From Lepisosteus oculatus (taxonomy: Eukaryota > Chordata > Actinopteri > Semionotiformes > Lepisosteidae): 64,000 nucleotides of DNA. The translations under genes and the position numbers were made by a program. Of this stretch, positions 1 through 12,100 are shown piece by piece. The stretch lies in NCBI RefSeq assembly GCF_040954835.1, contig NC_090723.1, positions 3,978,001 to 4,042,000 of the forward strand, in the 5' to 3' direction. How positions within the stretch are numbered: position 1 is the stretch's first letter; each line of letters opens with the position of its first letter. The notes under the pieces were generated by a model. It ran no database searches and was not told the origin of the DNA. It saw only the letters and a list, made by a program, of their open reading frames with translations.

Positions 1-143
1 GGATGAAGTGGAAAAGAAAGGAGTGGGTTGATGGAGCATTGAATGGGGCAGCAAGTCCCGAGATAGTGAATGCTTCGTACCAAATACCTGTATTGACTGG
101 ACAGGAGAAGGGAATCCTGACTGACGCTCCCTTTCTCTTCCAG

Positions 144-184
144 AGAGAAGACAGAGACAGCTAGCGACGGGTCAGGGACTGGAA
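144..184 (+). CDS. srcin1: SRCIN1 exon a (short linker exon)
   Basis: This 41-nt exon has acceptor CTTCCAG before 144 and donor GTAAGT after 184. It reads EKTETASDGSGTG, one base completing the codon before and one base left over at the end. Together with the next exon it gives a linker ending in TPSAP. Mammalian SRCIN1 has EKIEGSNGAATPSAP at this place, so the match is good although the exon is very short. Confidence 0.75.
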
Positions 185-3100
185 GTAAGTCCTGCCTCCA
201 GAACATTGCGTGGATGAAGTGTTCACTTTTAAACACACAGTGCAGTTACATGATTACCGAGAAGTACAGCCATTATATACCAATTGTCTATAATCCATAA
301 AAGGCATTACAAAATGTAACACAATGATTAGATTAGACATTTTCAGAAGACTCAAAAGAAGAGTGTCATAGTTTTACATTCTTGAAATGGTTTGGGTAAG
401 TGGGCTGTGAGAATTGAAAAACCTCATACAGCTGAGGAAGCAGAAGTGTCAGAACAAAGTGCAGCGCAAGTATGGAGCCTGAAGTGTCTCAGTGAGCTTT
501 AATTCCAGATATGGTGAATTTTTTTCTATCAATATTGTGTGGTAACAATCCATAAGAAGAATTAGTGTACTTGACCAGCTACTACCATTATGGCAGCATC
601 ATGAGACTGTGATATTTATGAATAGCTTTATAGAAAATGAAACATAATCTTGTGCTTGTCCACCCTTTTGGTGATCAAATTTGCAGTTCAGCCACAAACA
701 TATAGTACAGTGCGTTTCGGGAATAACATAACACAGTATTGCAGAGCACAGCTTACTGTTTGGAGACACTGTCCTCTTGTTCAGACTTGTTACTACTTTC
801 CTGTCTAATCAGAATGAAAACAGATTAAACAGACCATCCACTACACCTTTCAGCAAACTATCGGCTTTTGTAGACATTATTAATGTGCCTGCTGCTGCTT
901 GCCAAAGGACATACGGTACTTACCCATATCTCCAGCAGGGCCACATTGTGCGGGAAATCAGCCTAGTCTCCTGCTTAGAATGGGAGTGGAAGTACTCACA
1001 GTGTCTACCGTTGTTTAGCTGGGCTCAGTTCTTCATGTTTCATGCAGCCGTTACTAGTGTATGCCAACAGAAAGAATGAAATTGTGAGAATTATCATTAA
1101 TCTATGAATTTCTGAACCTGAAGTACAGTATTCTGCTGAGCTGGCTGTGCCACTAACAAAGCTCTGAAAGGTATTCACACACTGAACACAGCGGACATCA
1201 TCAGGATCAACAGCATCATGCAAGGGAGAATGGTGGAAATTCAGGAGAAAACCATTTGACATTAAAGCATTGTGTTACTGGGTTTGGGGAGTCTGGAATA
1301 AGTTGCTCAGTCATGCTGAAGTGAGTGCTCGGGGATCCTTTGGACTCAATGGACTTCTAAAGTCCCAAGAAAGAATGAAACCTCCCCAGGTCCTTGGATC
1401 AGTCCATTTCTAGCAAACAAACCAGCAACAAGGGTTAAAATGAATCCTGTTGTTGGTAATCTTTCTTAATTTCTAATAATATTTTAGTTAAAAGTGGATT
1501 TAAATCTCAATCCGCTGTTTGATGGTTATTTTTTTCCTCCTCTGACACTTCAGTCTCAGTCTGGAGGTGGAGTTGTATTCTCTCACACCTTTTACATTCC
1601 CATGCCAGAGGACTTTGTGAATGGCCCGTGTGTTCCCCACATTCCTCCTGCTGGTGTGGTATGTCCCAGTGCAAACAGGCACCGGGCCACACCGACACTG
1701 AGCTGTTCTGTTTCTGTAGAGCCCCAACTCCATCGCCCATCCCTCCCTGGTTTCTCACACATCTCCTCTTCCCTCTCCATCTCTCCTGCCTCTATCTGAT
1801 CTCCTGTTTCCTTTGGCTCCAACCTGATTCTTTTTTCCTTTCTGATTCCTCTCTCTCTTTTCTGTGTCCCTCACCCCCTCCTCTCTGTATCCTGTCCCCC
1901 GAGCCCACACTCTCCCTTTCCACTCTCCTCATGCTCTCCCCTCCCCTCCTTTACTCTCCCGGTCTCAGACACGCAGTCACGGCTCCAATCGAGAACAGCC
2001 GCCTCTCGCTTCTCTCCTCTGGTTTTCTGTATCCAAAGGACAGGCTTGACGTAAGTGAGCCCTCTGGGGCTGCTGTTCAGAGAAGCCCCAGCTGGACCTG
2101 CAGGAACAAAGCAGAAGCAAATTGCGAATGGTGCCTAATACTTGTGGCGCTGCATAGTTCTGCAGGGATGGGAGGGAAGAGAGATGTGGACAAAGTAGTC
2201 TTTATTTAGGCAGGAGAATCGTTCCAGCCTCGGTACTGCTCAGCCACGTGACCTGATTTAATTCTCTACTTCATCATCTGTCAAAATTCGTGTTGCACCT
2301 GTTCATACAGGTCATGCAAAAATTAGATAAATAGCACCGTCTAATAGGACAGGAAATAAGAAGACAGCCTGCTTACCTGAATAGCCTAAGGAAAGATACT
2401 ATCTAGCAGAAGTCTCCAGTGTCTGTTTTACATAGAGAAATAGGTAGGGAGTGAGCCATCAATTAATCATATGTAGTTCTATCTATTATAGAGATCTATT
2501 TTAACATTCTCAGTAGAGATTGGCCTCCGAAAGTGTTATTATTGAAATATGTTTTTCAGTGGATTTCTGTTCTTAACCCATTTATGTTATTGTTTCTCTC
2601 TTGATTGGAAAGTCATTTTCCAGAGATGCACCCCTGTTGCTGCTGGTGCTGGGAGGACTGAGGAGCAGAGTGTGTTCACCCTTTTGTAATAAGAAACCTG
2701 TTCAGTTCAGTAGCATTCTGCTTGGCTTTTTAGCAGTCTCTGACATGATCAAGTTCCAGAAAAACAGTATATACCTGTTTAGTGATTGATCTCAGCCCTT
2801 AATTTAATTGTTGCATTGATTTTGTATTATGATCATGTGTTCTGACACTTTTGGGTTTTCTCTAGTCTTTATAAATTAATTATTCAGGTGACCCTATAAT
2901 CTGTTTGTACATTTAACTTTTGCGCCATGTATTGGCAGAAAATTTTAAACAAATTTGGTTTGTGTGTTATGGGGATGTTTGAAGGTTGGAGAAGTGGTGT
3001 TGGAAAAATAAGCTATTTCTGACAGTCATTGTTGCTGTGCCCTGGAGATCCTGTAGGAATTCTTATATATTCCAAAACACAGCTCATCAGCCATCGCAGT

Positions 3101-6100
3101 ACAAACAGTATTCGCATCGACCGCTAAGCAGCCTTTGAACAATCCCTAAGTAGCAATTTCCAATATTGCTTAGACAACTGTTTCAAAGCACTTGCTAATT
3201 TTGTGACAGGGTGAGCAGACTCTGGCTTGAAGCAGGATCATTATCTTTTTCATTATTTCATTTTTCTTTATTATGATTTGTTTTAATTGATCCATGCCTT
3301 CTATATTTCAGCTGGGCGGCTGAAAACAAAAGGTATTGTCTTTTCCCACTAACCCACTGTGTGGTATTGGAGGTGTTTTTTCTTCGCTCTTTCTGTGTGT
3401 TGATACCTTACCAGCCACCCCCACCCCTCCCCCCAGTGTGTTATAGAACAGCTCTGGGCTCCCTTCTCTGAGGCATGGACAGAGCAAAGTGTCAATTCAG
3501 GGGAATTACAATACAAGATGAATAATATGAAATATGAAACCCTCAGCTAAAGAGCCCAATATAATTCATGGGTTGGTAACTCCTGACGTGTTTGGAAGTA
3601 ACTAATAAGTACACTTTTTTTTTTTAGGAAAATCTATGTAACGGTTTACCAGTCACTTGATGTTCTTTTAGTAAAACATTGGCTTGAATGGGCTCCTGTA
3701 GATGTCTGTGCTGCTGCTTCCTTGACTAACACACAGGGCTCTGATTGTGTGAACTGTGAAGTGGCTGACCGTACAAGCCATATTTACAACCGTTTGACTC
3801 GATTTGATTAAGAACAAAAGTTGTTTTTTTTTAATCATTTGCTGAGTGTTAGAAGAGCATCTGTTCAATGCTCATTTACACTAGTAAGCCCTTAAATACA
3901 CTGCAAGTCCTGTTAATACTACTCTTTGTATCTCTCTTATTCATGATTTTTATCCCTGAAGAGGGGAAAAAAGGTTTGCTATGGGCGACCTTGGCAAACG
4001 CTGTGAATATGGCCTTGTGTGGGTGATTACTAGATTATTTGTTGCAACAGGTTGTTTAAATATATTCATGTAGAGTACAATGTGAATGTGCTTATGTGTA
4101 TATTTTAATAACATTGTGGGTAGCTGATATGTAGATACTTAAAAACCAGCAGCCTGCTTGTTTATGTGTGTGATGTGTTAGCTGGGTGGCTATATGAGTG
4201 TTAGACGCACAGCGCCTGGATGTTAACTTTGTGTTGGAGTGCGCTGCGGTGGATACGGTTGAAGAACGCCTGTCTTCTGGTTTGCTTGGCAGCCTTGACG
4301 CCTTCCGCACCAAGCGCAGGGGCGGCCATGCCCCCTCCCCCGGCCGGCGCCACCCAGGCCACTGCAGTCACGCGCCTGCAGATGCAGCTCCACCTGCACG
4401 ACCTGCAGCAGAACGCCACAGACCTGCGGGACCAGCTGTCCCAGCTGCGCAAGATGCAGGTGAGCTGCACAGTGGCTCTGTAGATTTGACATCACAGCTG
4501 CCTTCTAGCCAGTTCATACCGGAAGTGCTTGGGTCCCCGTTCAGTATAGCTCGGATTAAGGGGCACAAAGCAATGAAACTAAAAGCAATAAAGGATACTT
4601 TTACTATTCAGTCAGCCTATTCTGATATCGATTTAGTGGAAACAGTGTATCATAGAAGAATGCAATTGGGTACACACTACAAACACAAATGGAACTGTGG
4701 GTAGTATGGTTCGTAGGGGGGTGACATCTTCATTTGACTGTAAACATGCCAAAATATTTGTTTTGGTTATATTTTCACTCTTCTTGGATTTTCATCGAGT
4801 GGGGTCTTAAACACTCAGTAAGATTCAGTAGAAAGTCCCCATAAATATAATGATGCAAACACAGTGTGCACCAACACTAAAATCATTAGAATTTGTCCAA
4901 TGCAGAAGAATGCATGCAAGCCATCATGGGCACAACAGATAGTCAAATTGAGCTCCCTCTGGTGTTTACTATTGTTGTCCATAGAAATGTGAATTTTTTG
5001 TTGCCTTGTATTTGTCATACATCATTCATGATATAGCTGTGCGAATAGGTCACTCAGCTTTAAAAGCACCTCGCATTTCTTCGGGCTCACGCAAGTCTGC
5101 CTCAGAAGTTTAGAACAAAAATCTTAACATCTCTCTTCCAGACATTCTGTGTGAGTTGCTGGTGATTATTTTCTTTTTTTTTCTAATATGAAGCACAATC
5201 TGTTAGAAAGAGTTCTACACCTGTATATTATTACAACCTAGATTAGAATTGAAGGGGTTTTCTAACCTTGTGGATGTTGTTGATTGTTCAGATCCCCTTC
5301 CCTATAATCCACTACACTGTATTTAGTTGAAGTTGGTAGATGTTGCAGCATGCGCAGGCTGCAAAGGAACAAGTAAAGGTTTTTTGTGTCTCTTTTCAGC
5401 CTCGAAAAAAAAACCTTGTTCCCCTACACTGTATTTAGTCTCCAAGCCTTGATACTCTTGTTCATGAAGGACACTTCTCAGGTATAGCAGTTTAATTTTC
5501 GCTCACAGGATCAGTTGCCCTCTGGGACAAGGAAAGAGCTACAGACTGGAGTTGTTGACGAGACTTTGAGCATGAATAAATGCACCCAAACCAATTTATG
5601 ATACTCAAGGACCAAGCTTTCAGGGCCAGCTCACTGAGCAGGCAGCACAGGGTCATTTTTCCCCCTGATAAACAGAGTCTCCAGATCTTTGGAAGAAATT
5701 GGGAATTATTATGGAATTATTTTTGTTGTATAACATCAGATCTCCCAACGAATAACACTTAAACCTGCCTTGCAGGTGACATTGCTGTCAGAGATTTAAT
5801 TTAGAGCTCCTTTCATCTTCAAAGGAGATATTTCAAAAAACGATGCAGAGTCAGGATACCAGCCTTTAATGCATTTTAAGTGGTGAACATTGCTTAGGAT
5901 TTATTGTCCTCATCAAAGAGAAATAGTGGTACTAGAGGTAGTACAGATCTGTGTGTCAATGAATGAGTCAAACAATAAATCAAAGCACTTTGACCTATCG
6001 ATAATTTTCTGCCTTGTATTTTTTATCATCCCATGTTTGTGATATAATTGACATTTCAAGTAAGATTATCTATGGCTGAAGGATGCTATAAGTACAGTAG

Positions 6101-9100
6101 CTGCACTTAATAGCTCTCAGTTGATGATTGATTTTGGAACTGTAGCATGTGAATTCTATAGAGATATAAATATCACATTCTGATAATGTGTGAATGAAGA
6201 CAGTAGTAATCAACTAATGGTGTTACACATTGCAGGGTTTGCAAGGTATAAAATGTGCCTTAAATGATAAAACCTTCCACTGCAGTTTTAAGCAAACAGC
6301 AATCTGGCATCTCTCTTGCACTTTGGGTCTCATTTTCACAGTTCCTTGTCCAGGATTCTGCAGCCAACTTGAGCCTACCTCATTTGTCATACAGCTGCCA
6401 GCTGACTCCCCAGCTGAGCCCTGAAGGCACCAGCTCTCTCCACACTGCCTGATACTGTAGCCCTCCAGCCTGCAGTGTGCTCACAGCTTTACTGTATTTA
6501 CTGGGTGGGGAGCTCAGGCTGTGGCACTGATCGCTGTTTTTTGGTGAGAAAGTGCCCTGTTGAGCAGATTGAGGTTGGCTCAGTGGAGTGGAGAATGGCA
6601 AGCTTAGGAGTGGGAGTGAGGCAATGTAGGCTCATTTTTAAAAGGTTAGATTCTATCCAAGGCAGTGTGGAGCAGCAGTTTGAGCTGTGGGACTGAGTCA
6701 GAAGAAGAAGTATGGATTAGCCTTAAAGATCCAGACTAAGAGTGAAGTTGGGTGCGGCAGTGACTTGAGCTGAATGACGTTAGTGTGTCACAAAGGATAA
6801 AGAGGAGGCAGTGAATGGGGCTATGTGATTTCATGCTGCTCAGATGGTTCACAATGGTCAGAACTTTGTGAAAGATGCAGTGATTGTGCTTTTTTCTTTT
6901 TAATTCACTTCCAATTTGGAAGCAACTATTATTAATCATCTTGGTTCACCATTGCAAAACCTCTACTGCTCAGGGAGGGGACCTTTTCATGCTCTCTTGT
7001 GACACGCTGATCTGTTATAGGCGTTTGTCTGTAGATTGACTGTGAGCTCCACAGCGCCAGTCAGATGAACTAGAGGCTGCCGGACAAGCGACGTTTCTCT
7101 CACTTACAATGCTGCTAGCTTGCATGTGCCTGGGAGGATCAGGAGGTGATTGCTTTGCAGCGAGATATAGGTACCCTGGCTGACTCAAGCCTAGGGAATC
7201 CTTGCAGGGGTCACTCATGTTTTGCTTGACACTTGGGCAATGATGGTAAGTCAGCTAATGACATATCACAGACTCCACACATCTCAGTTGGAGTTCCTAC
7301 AGTAACTAGGAAGGCCTTGTGCTTTGCATTCTGATTCGCACATGGGCTGGTGAGAGATCCAAGATGGAAAGACTGGGATGTGGAATGGCCTGTAGGCACA
7401 ACAGCGAAGAAAGGAAAGGGGGAGGGCAAACCGCAGTAGAGCTCACTGGCCTGTGAGCGCATAGAAATTCAAACTGAGCTGCTAGGACAGTCTGAGATGA
7501 CGTGCACACTCTCTCTGTAATACTGTAATACTCTCTCCTGGAAAAATGTTGCATCCTATTTGAAATAAATAACTGAAGTCATGAAGGAGGTGAGATTTGG
7601 AGGGATATACTCAGCATGCCTGTCAGGTACTGAAAGACTGTTTATCTGGGGAGCAGCAGTGCAGACAACACTGCAGAGATCCACATACTGACACACCCCT
7701 TCCTCTGTTCAGACACACAGGGAAGATCATACAGAAACACAGTGATTTACATGCCATCACAGACAAATGCACATGCAAATACAGTGGAATGTGACAGAAT
7801 TTCTACTGGCAGCTCAGGCTAGCTAATGCACAGTTGCAGATATGCACACTGAAGGACAGATTCAGTAGTTGAATAATCCTCTTCAGACCAAGCTCCACAG
7901 ACTGACACACTCATGCATCCGTAAAGAGAAAGATTGGCAGGCAAAGGCATGCAAACAGGCACCACAGCACACATGAAAAGCCAGACTCATTTGCTGCAAT
8001 ATTTATCACTTTAAACATGCAAAAGCCAAAGCCATCCTTCTTAGGAAGATTAGAATGAAGACTTGAAGGTTATTGTTTATTAAAAAAGTATGAATCCAGT
8101 TATTGATGCAGAAACTTTACTTTAATTCAAGTTTTACATACTTCGGGTACAAATAAGGGTACCTTGTAATGGGAATATTTTAACTGTGAATGATTAGGAG
8201 TTCTCAGTAAAGGTATAAGAGTTTCTATTGACAGGCATATTTTAACATACAGTATTGCACTCAATAAATGATGACATAACCTTTAAAATACTGCGTGCCA
8301 ATATTTATGTGAATGACTAGTATAGACATGGAGATGTTACCACAGCAAGGGCCTTATAAGGTCAACTATGATACCTGTTAATTGTATTACGCGTCTGGGC
8401 AGGAAGCAAGGAGCTTATCTATTGAATACAATAACTTTCAATTAATGGGCACATTTTTCCACTATTAAGTGGTTTCATTCTGAAAGCCACCGCAGCTTTT
8501 TTAATCACACGGGGGAGAGAGAGACATGTCTTTATAGCCGTTCTGATAATGCTCTGTTACATTCACACAAAAGGGTGGCGATTATTAAATCTAACATCCA
8601 CAGCTGCTGAATCTAATTTTAATTTTAAGGAGTCTATTAGCATTTTTGCAGGTGGAAAAAATTGTGCATTGTTAAGTTTTCAGAGCCGTCAGATAGCTAC
8701 CATGTTGAACAACTTTAGTTTAAAAGCCTTGTGTTTCATTACAGCTATATTTCCGTACATTTAAAATGAAGAAAATTACAGATGTTGAGCATTAACTCTA
8801 TATATACACACAAATTATTTAATTATTTTCAAAATTAAGAGTTACCTACAGTTAATGCATAGTTTCAGAAACATGTATCCCAGTCCCTGCATAGTAGTGC
8901 AGTGGTTAGAATAGGCCCAGGGCCTTGCATTCTTAGTGCCCTGGGTTCAGTTCCTGGGGTGCTACTTGCATTTGGTTTGTACATTCTCCTCGTGTTCAGT
9001 GGATTTCCTTTGGGTGGTCCAGTTTCCTACCACAGTTAAAAAACCATTCACTGAACAGCGAGAGGCATCAAGATGCTCTTCTTCAGGAGGCTATTTAAAA

Positions 9101-12100
9101 TAAAGAGCAAGTGTTGTCGTTGCTAGCTGAGCCAAAAGCCACATTCTTGAGTGTTTAAAACTTCAGTGGGCAGCAGTAGTGATTAGGGTGCTGGGCTCAA
9201 AACTAGAAGGTTCGAATCCCAAGTGAGATACTGCTGTTGTATCCTTGAGCAAGATACTGTAGTTCACTCAAATTGCTTCAGTAAAGATTTCTAAAATAAA
9301 AGTGTGAGCCATATATAACAGCCGTAGTTGGTGTGAAACACAGCAGTGTCTTGAAAATAGCAGAATAGGGAGATCTGGCTGGTTTCGGGTCAGGCTGTGT
9401 GTTTCTAAACGTAGGGTGTTATTTCACTTATGAAATACAAGGATTAAAGCTTCAACATGTTTAAGAACTAGGAACAAAGAGTTCAAATTAATCTGTTTAC
9501 TGTTAAGACAATGAAGGGATTGAGTGTGTAACTGAGGTCTCGGCCGGATCAAAACCCAGCAGGTGTGTGGGTCAGCAGGACCAGGAGCATCTACCACTGG
9601 TTTTTGAAATAAGCGCTCTGTGGCGTGTGGATTTTCACTCTGTGTGGAATTCTATGAATGGGACTGGGAATTGTAAGCTAAAATGTTTGATCCAAAGATT
9701 CGGTGAGAACTGCATGAAAAGAAGTCCATGATACGGCCAAGCCTGACACCCTGCCTTTACGTCAGCAACACGTCTTCTGCCCACTTCATCTACCACACAT
9801 ATTTGACATCACAGATTCTTTATACACAGATGGGACAAAGCTTCTCTGCTCTAGCCTATATATTGAAAAAGAAATCATTAAGAGCTGTTTTCTGTTTTGT
9901 CCCTCTGTGCTCACTCTTGTAGTTCTGTGCACAGATGTTGGTGGGACACTTTCACAGTTGGTAGCACGCAGTTCTGTGGTCTTTGTTACTATTACAAGAG
10001 AAAATGAGAAAATGTTTGATCCAAAGATTCGGTGAGAAGTGCATGAAAAGAGAATTAAAACACCTCCTGACCGTGGTGTGTCTGGCTTGTGCAGCTCCAG
10101 AACCAGGACTCTGTCCGGTCGCTCCTGAAGCGGACGGAGACGGAGATCAGTGTGCGGGTGACAGACGCCCTGCGCAAGCAGGAGGACCCCCTGCAGAGAC
10201 AGCGCCTCCTGGTAGAGGAAGAAAGACTGAAATATCTCAACGAGGAGGAGCTCATTATACAGCAGTTGCAGTGAGTACTTTATAGATACCGCAACAAAGG
10301 GATAGCCATCAGGGATGAGTGAAGATACTCTGACAGACACTCAGACACTCCACACAGAGACACCCCAACAGTCATACTGCATCAGCACTGAGAGAGACAC
10401 CCCACTTTTCACACAGTGCGAAGTGCTGTTGTTTCCAAATCTGTGCTGATACGGATACTCATGACACAAAGACTGCAGCACTTTCAATCTCTTATAGGCT
10501 TATCCCTTTCAATATGGGATTCTGTTGAATAGTCTTGTGAAGACGGTTAAATAAATGTCAAATCCTGAATTTTAATACTTGTTTCCACACATCACCCTTT
10601 CCACGTCTGAGATATTGATTTTGCTTGTGTCACTCAAAACCAGTGTTTTTCACTCCTGCTCCCTCTCGGGCCTTCTCTTCCTCTGGATTAGCATAATGAT
10701 TTCATTGATCCCTCTTCTTGATTTATTAGGTTTAAATTATCCCTGTTTTCAAAGCTTTACTTAGCTAGTTACCTGAGTGACCAATTGTGATGATCTGTGC
10801 TCTGAATCCGCTAAGACATGAATACAAAGTGAAGCGTGAATGAATGAAAAACATCTTGACAAATACTGCATCGCCTGCCGCCCGATCAGTCTGTCGAAGT
10901 ACAAAATAACTCTTTATTTTCTAGCAATATCTTTCTCATTGTGAAATCATACTTCAGTGTGGTGGATTTTTCACATGCTCTGTGCACAATCATGTGAATG
11001 TGAGTGTCAGTCCTGTGCTGTGTGCGTTGCTGCAGTGACCTGGAGAAGTCAGTAGAGGAGATCCAGAAGGACTCTTCAGTGAATCACAGGCTGGTGACTG
11101 TGCAGGAGCTGGAGGAGAAGGCGCTGGTGCTGAGGAAACTGGGAGAGACCCTCACTGAGCTCAAGAGTAAGTCAATGCTGGCTGCAACTCCTGCCACCAT
11201 GATACGGCCAAGCCTGACACCCTGCCTTTACGTCAGCAACACGTCTTCTGCCCAATTCATCTACCGCACATATTAGACATCACAGATTCTTTATACACAG
11301 ATGGGACAAAGCTTCTCTGCTCTAGCCTATATATTGAAAAAGAAATCATTAAGAGCTGTTTTCTGTTTTGTCCCTCTGTGCTCACTCTTGTAGTTCTGTG
11401 CACAGATGTTGGTGGGACACTTTCACAGTTGGTAGCACGCAGTTCTGTGGTCTTTGTTACTATTACAAAAACGTGTTCTTTTACGTGTTGACCTACTCCT
11501 TTCCCGTGTGTATGTTGAGTTTTACCCTTCTCTCTCCCAGACCAGTTCCCCAGCCTGCAGAGTAAGATGCGAGTGGTCCTCAGGGTAGAGGTGGAAGCTG
11601 TCAAGTTCCTCAAGGAGGAGCCACACAGACTGGATGCACTGCTGAAACGCTGCAAGACCATCACTGACACTCTCACGACTCTCCGCAGGTACTAGAGCAC
11701 ATCCACACTGACACACTGGGCATCACTGACACTCTCACGACTCTCCGCAGGTACTAGAGCACATCCACACTGAGCATCACTGACCTACAGACCTATTAAC
11801 ACTGGTGCGCTGCCCCAACAAACTAATCATTAAAGACACACCAATGCTGACATGCTGTAACTGATGCACTAATGCACAGACATACAGACTATCATTCACC
11901 AACTGTCCATCATTGAACCATTAACATACTAATAATCATTTAGGAATTGATGTCTACATACTTGCTGCCACCAGTCCACTAATGCTCTGACACACTATAC
12001 AACCTCAGGAAGTCAGGGATACAGTCAGAACGTGTGTGTGTGTGTGTTGAAACAGGCAGGTGAACGAGGGAATATGGAAGGGCCAGGAGGACTTTGCCAG

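Larger units (their letters stand above)
4460..10094 (+). other. SRCIN1 intron b-c
   Basis: The 5.6-kb intron contains an inverted repeat with Penelope-like ends (5366-5422), two tRNA-derived SINE relics (8891-9035 and 9168-9300) and one copy of a duplicated 272-bp block (9726-9997) set between 43-bp direct repeats. No coding segment was found. Confidence 0.7.

Noticed and set aside
1628..2209. 193-codon plus-strand open frame
   Set aside because: Most of it is translated pyrimidine tract (Ser, Pro, Leu). Only the 82-nt segment with splice sites was kept, as a low-confidence candidate.
9786..11676. Minus-strand frames at 9786-10340 and 11257-11676 that share a peptide
   Set aside because: The shared peptide is only the translation of the duplicated 272-bp intron block. 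The remainder is antisense to SRCIN1 exons.
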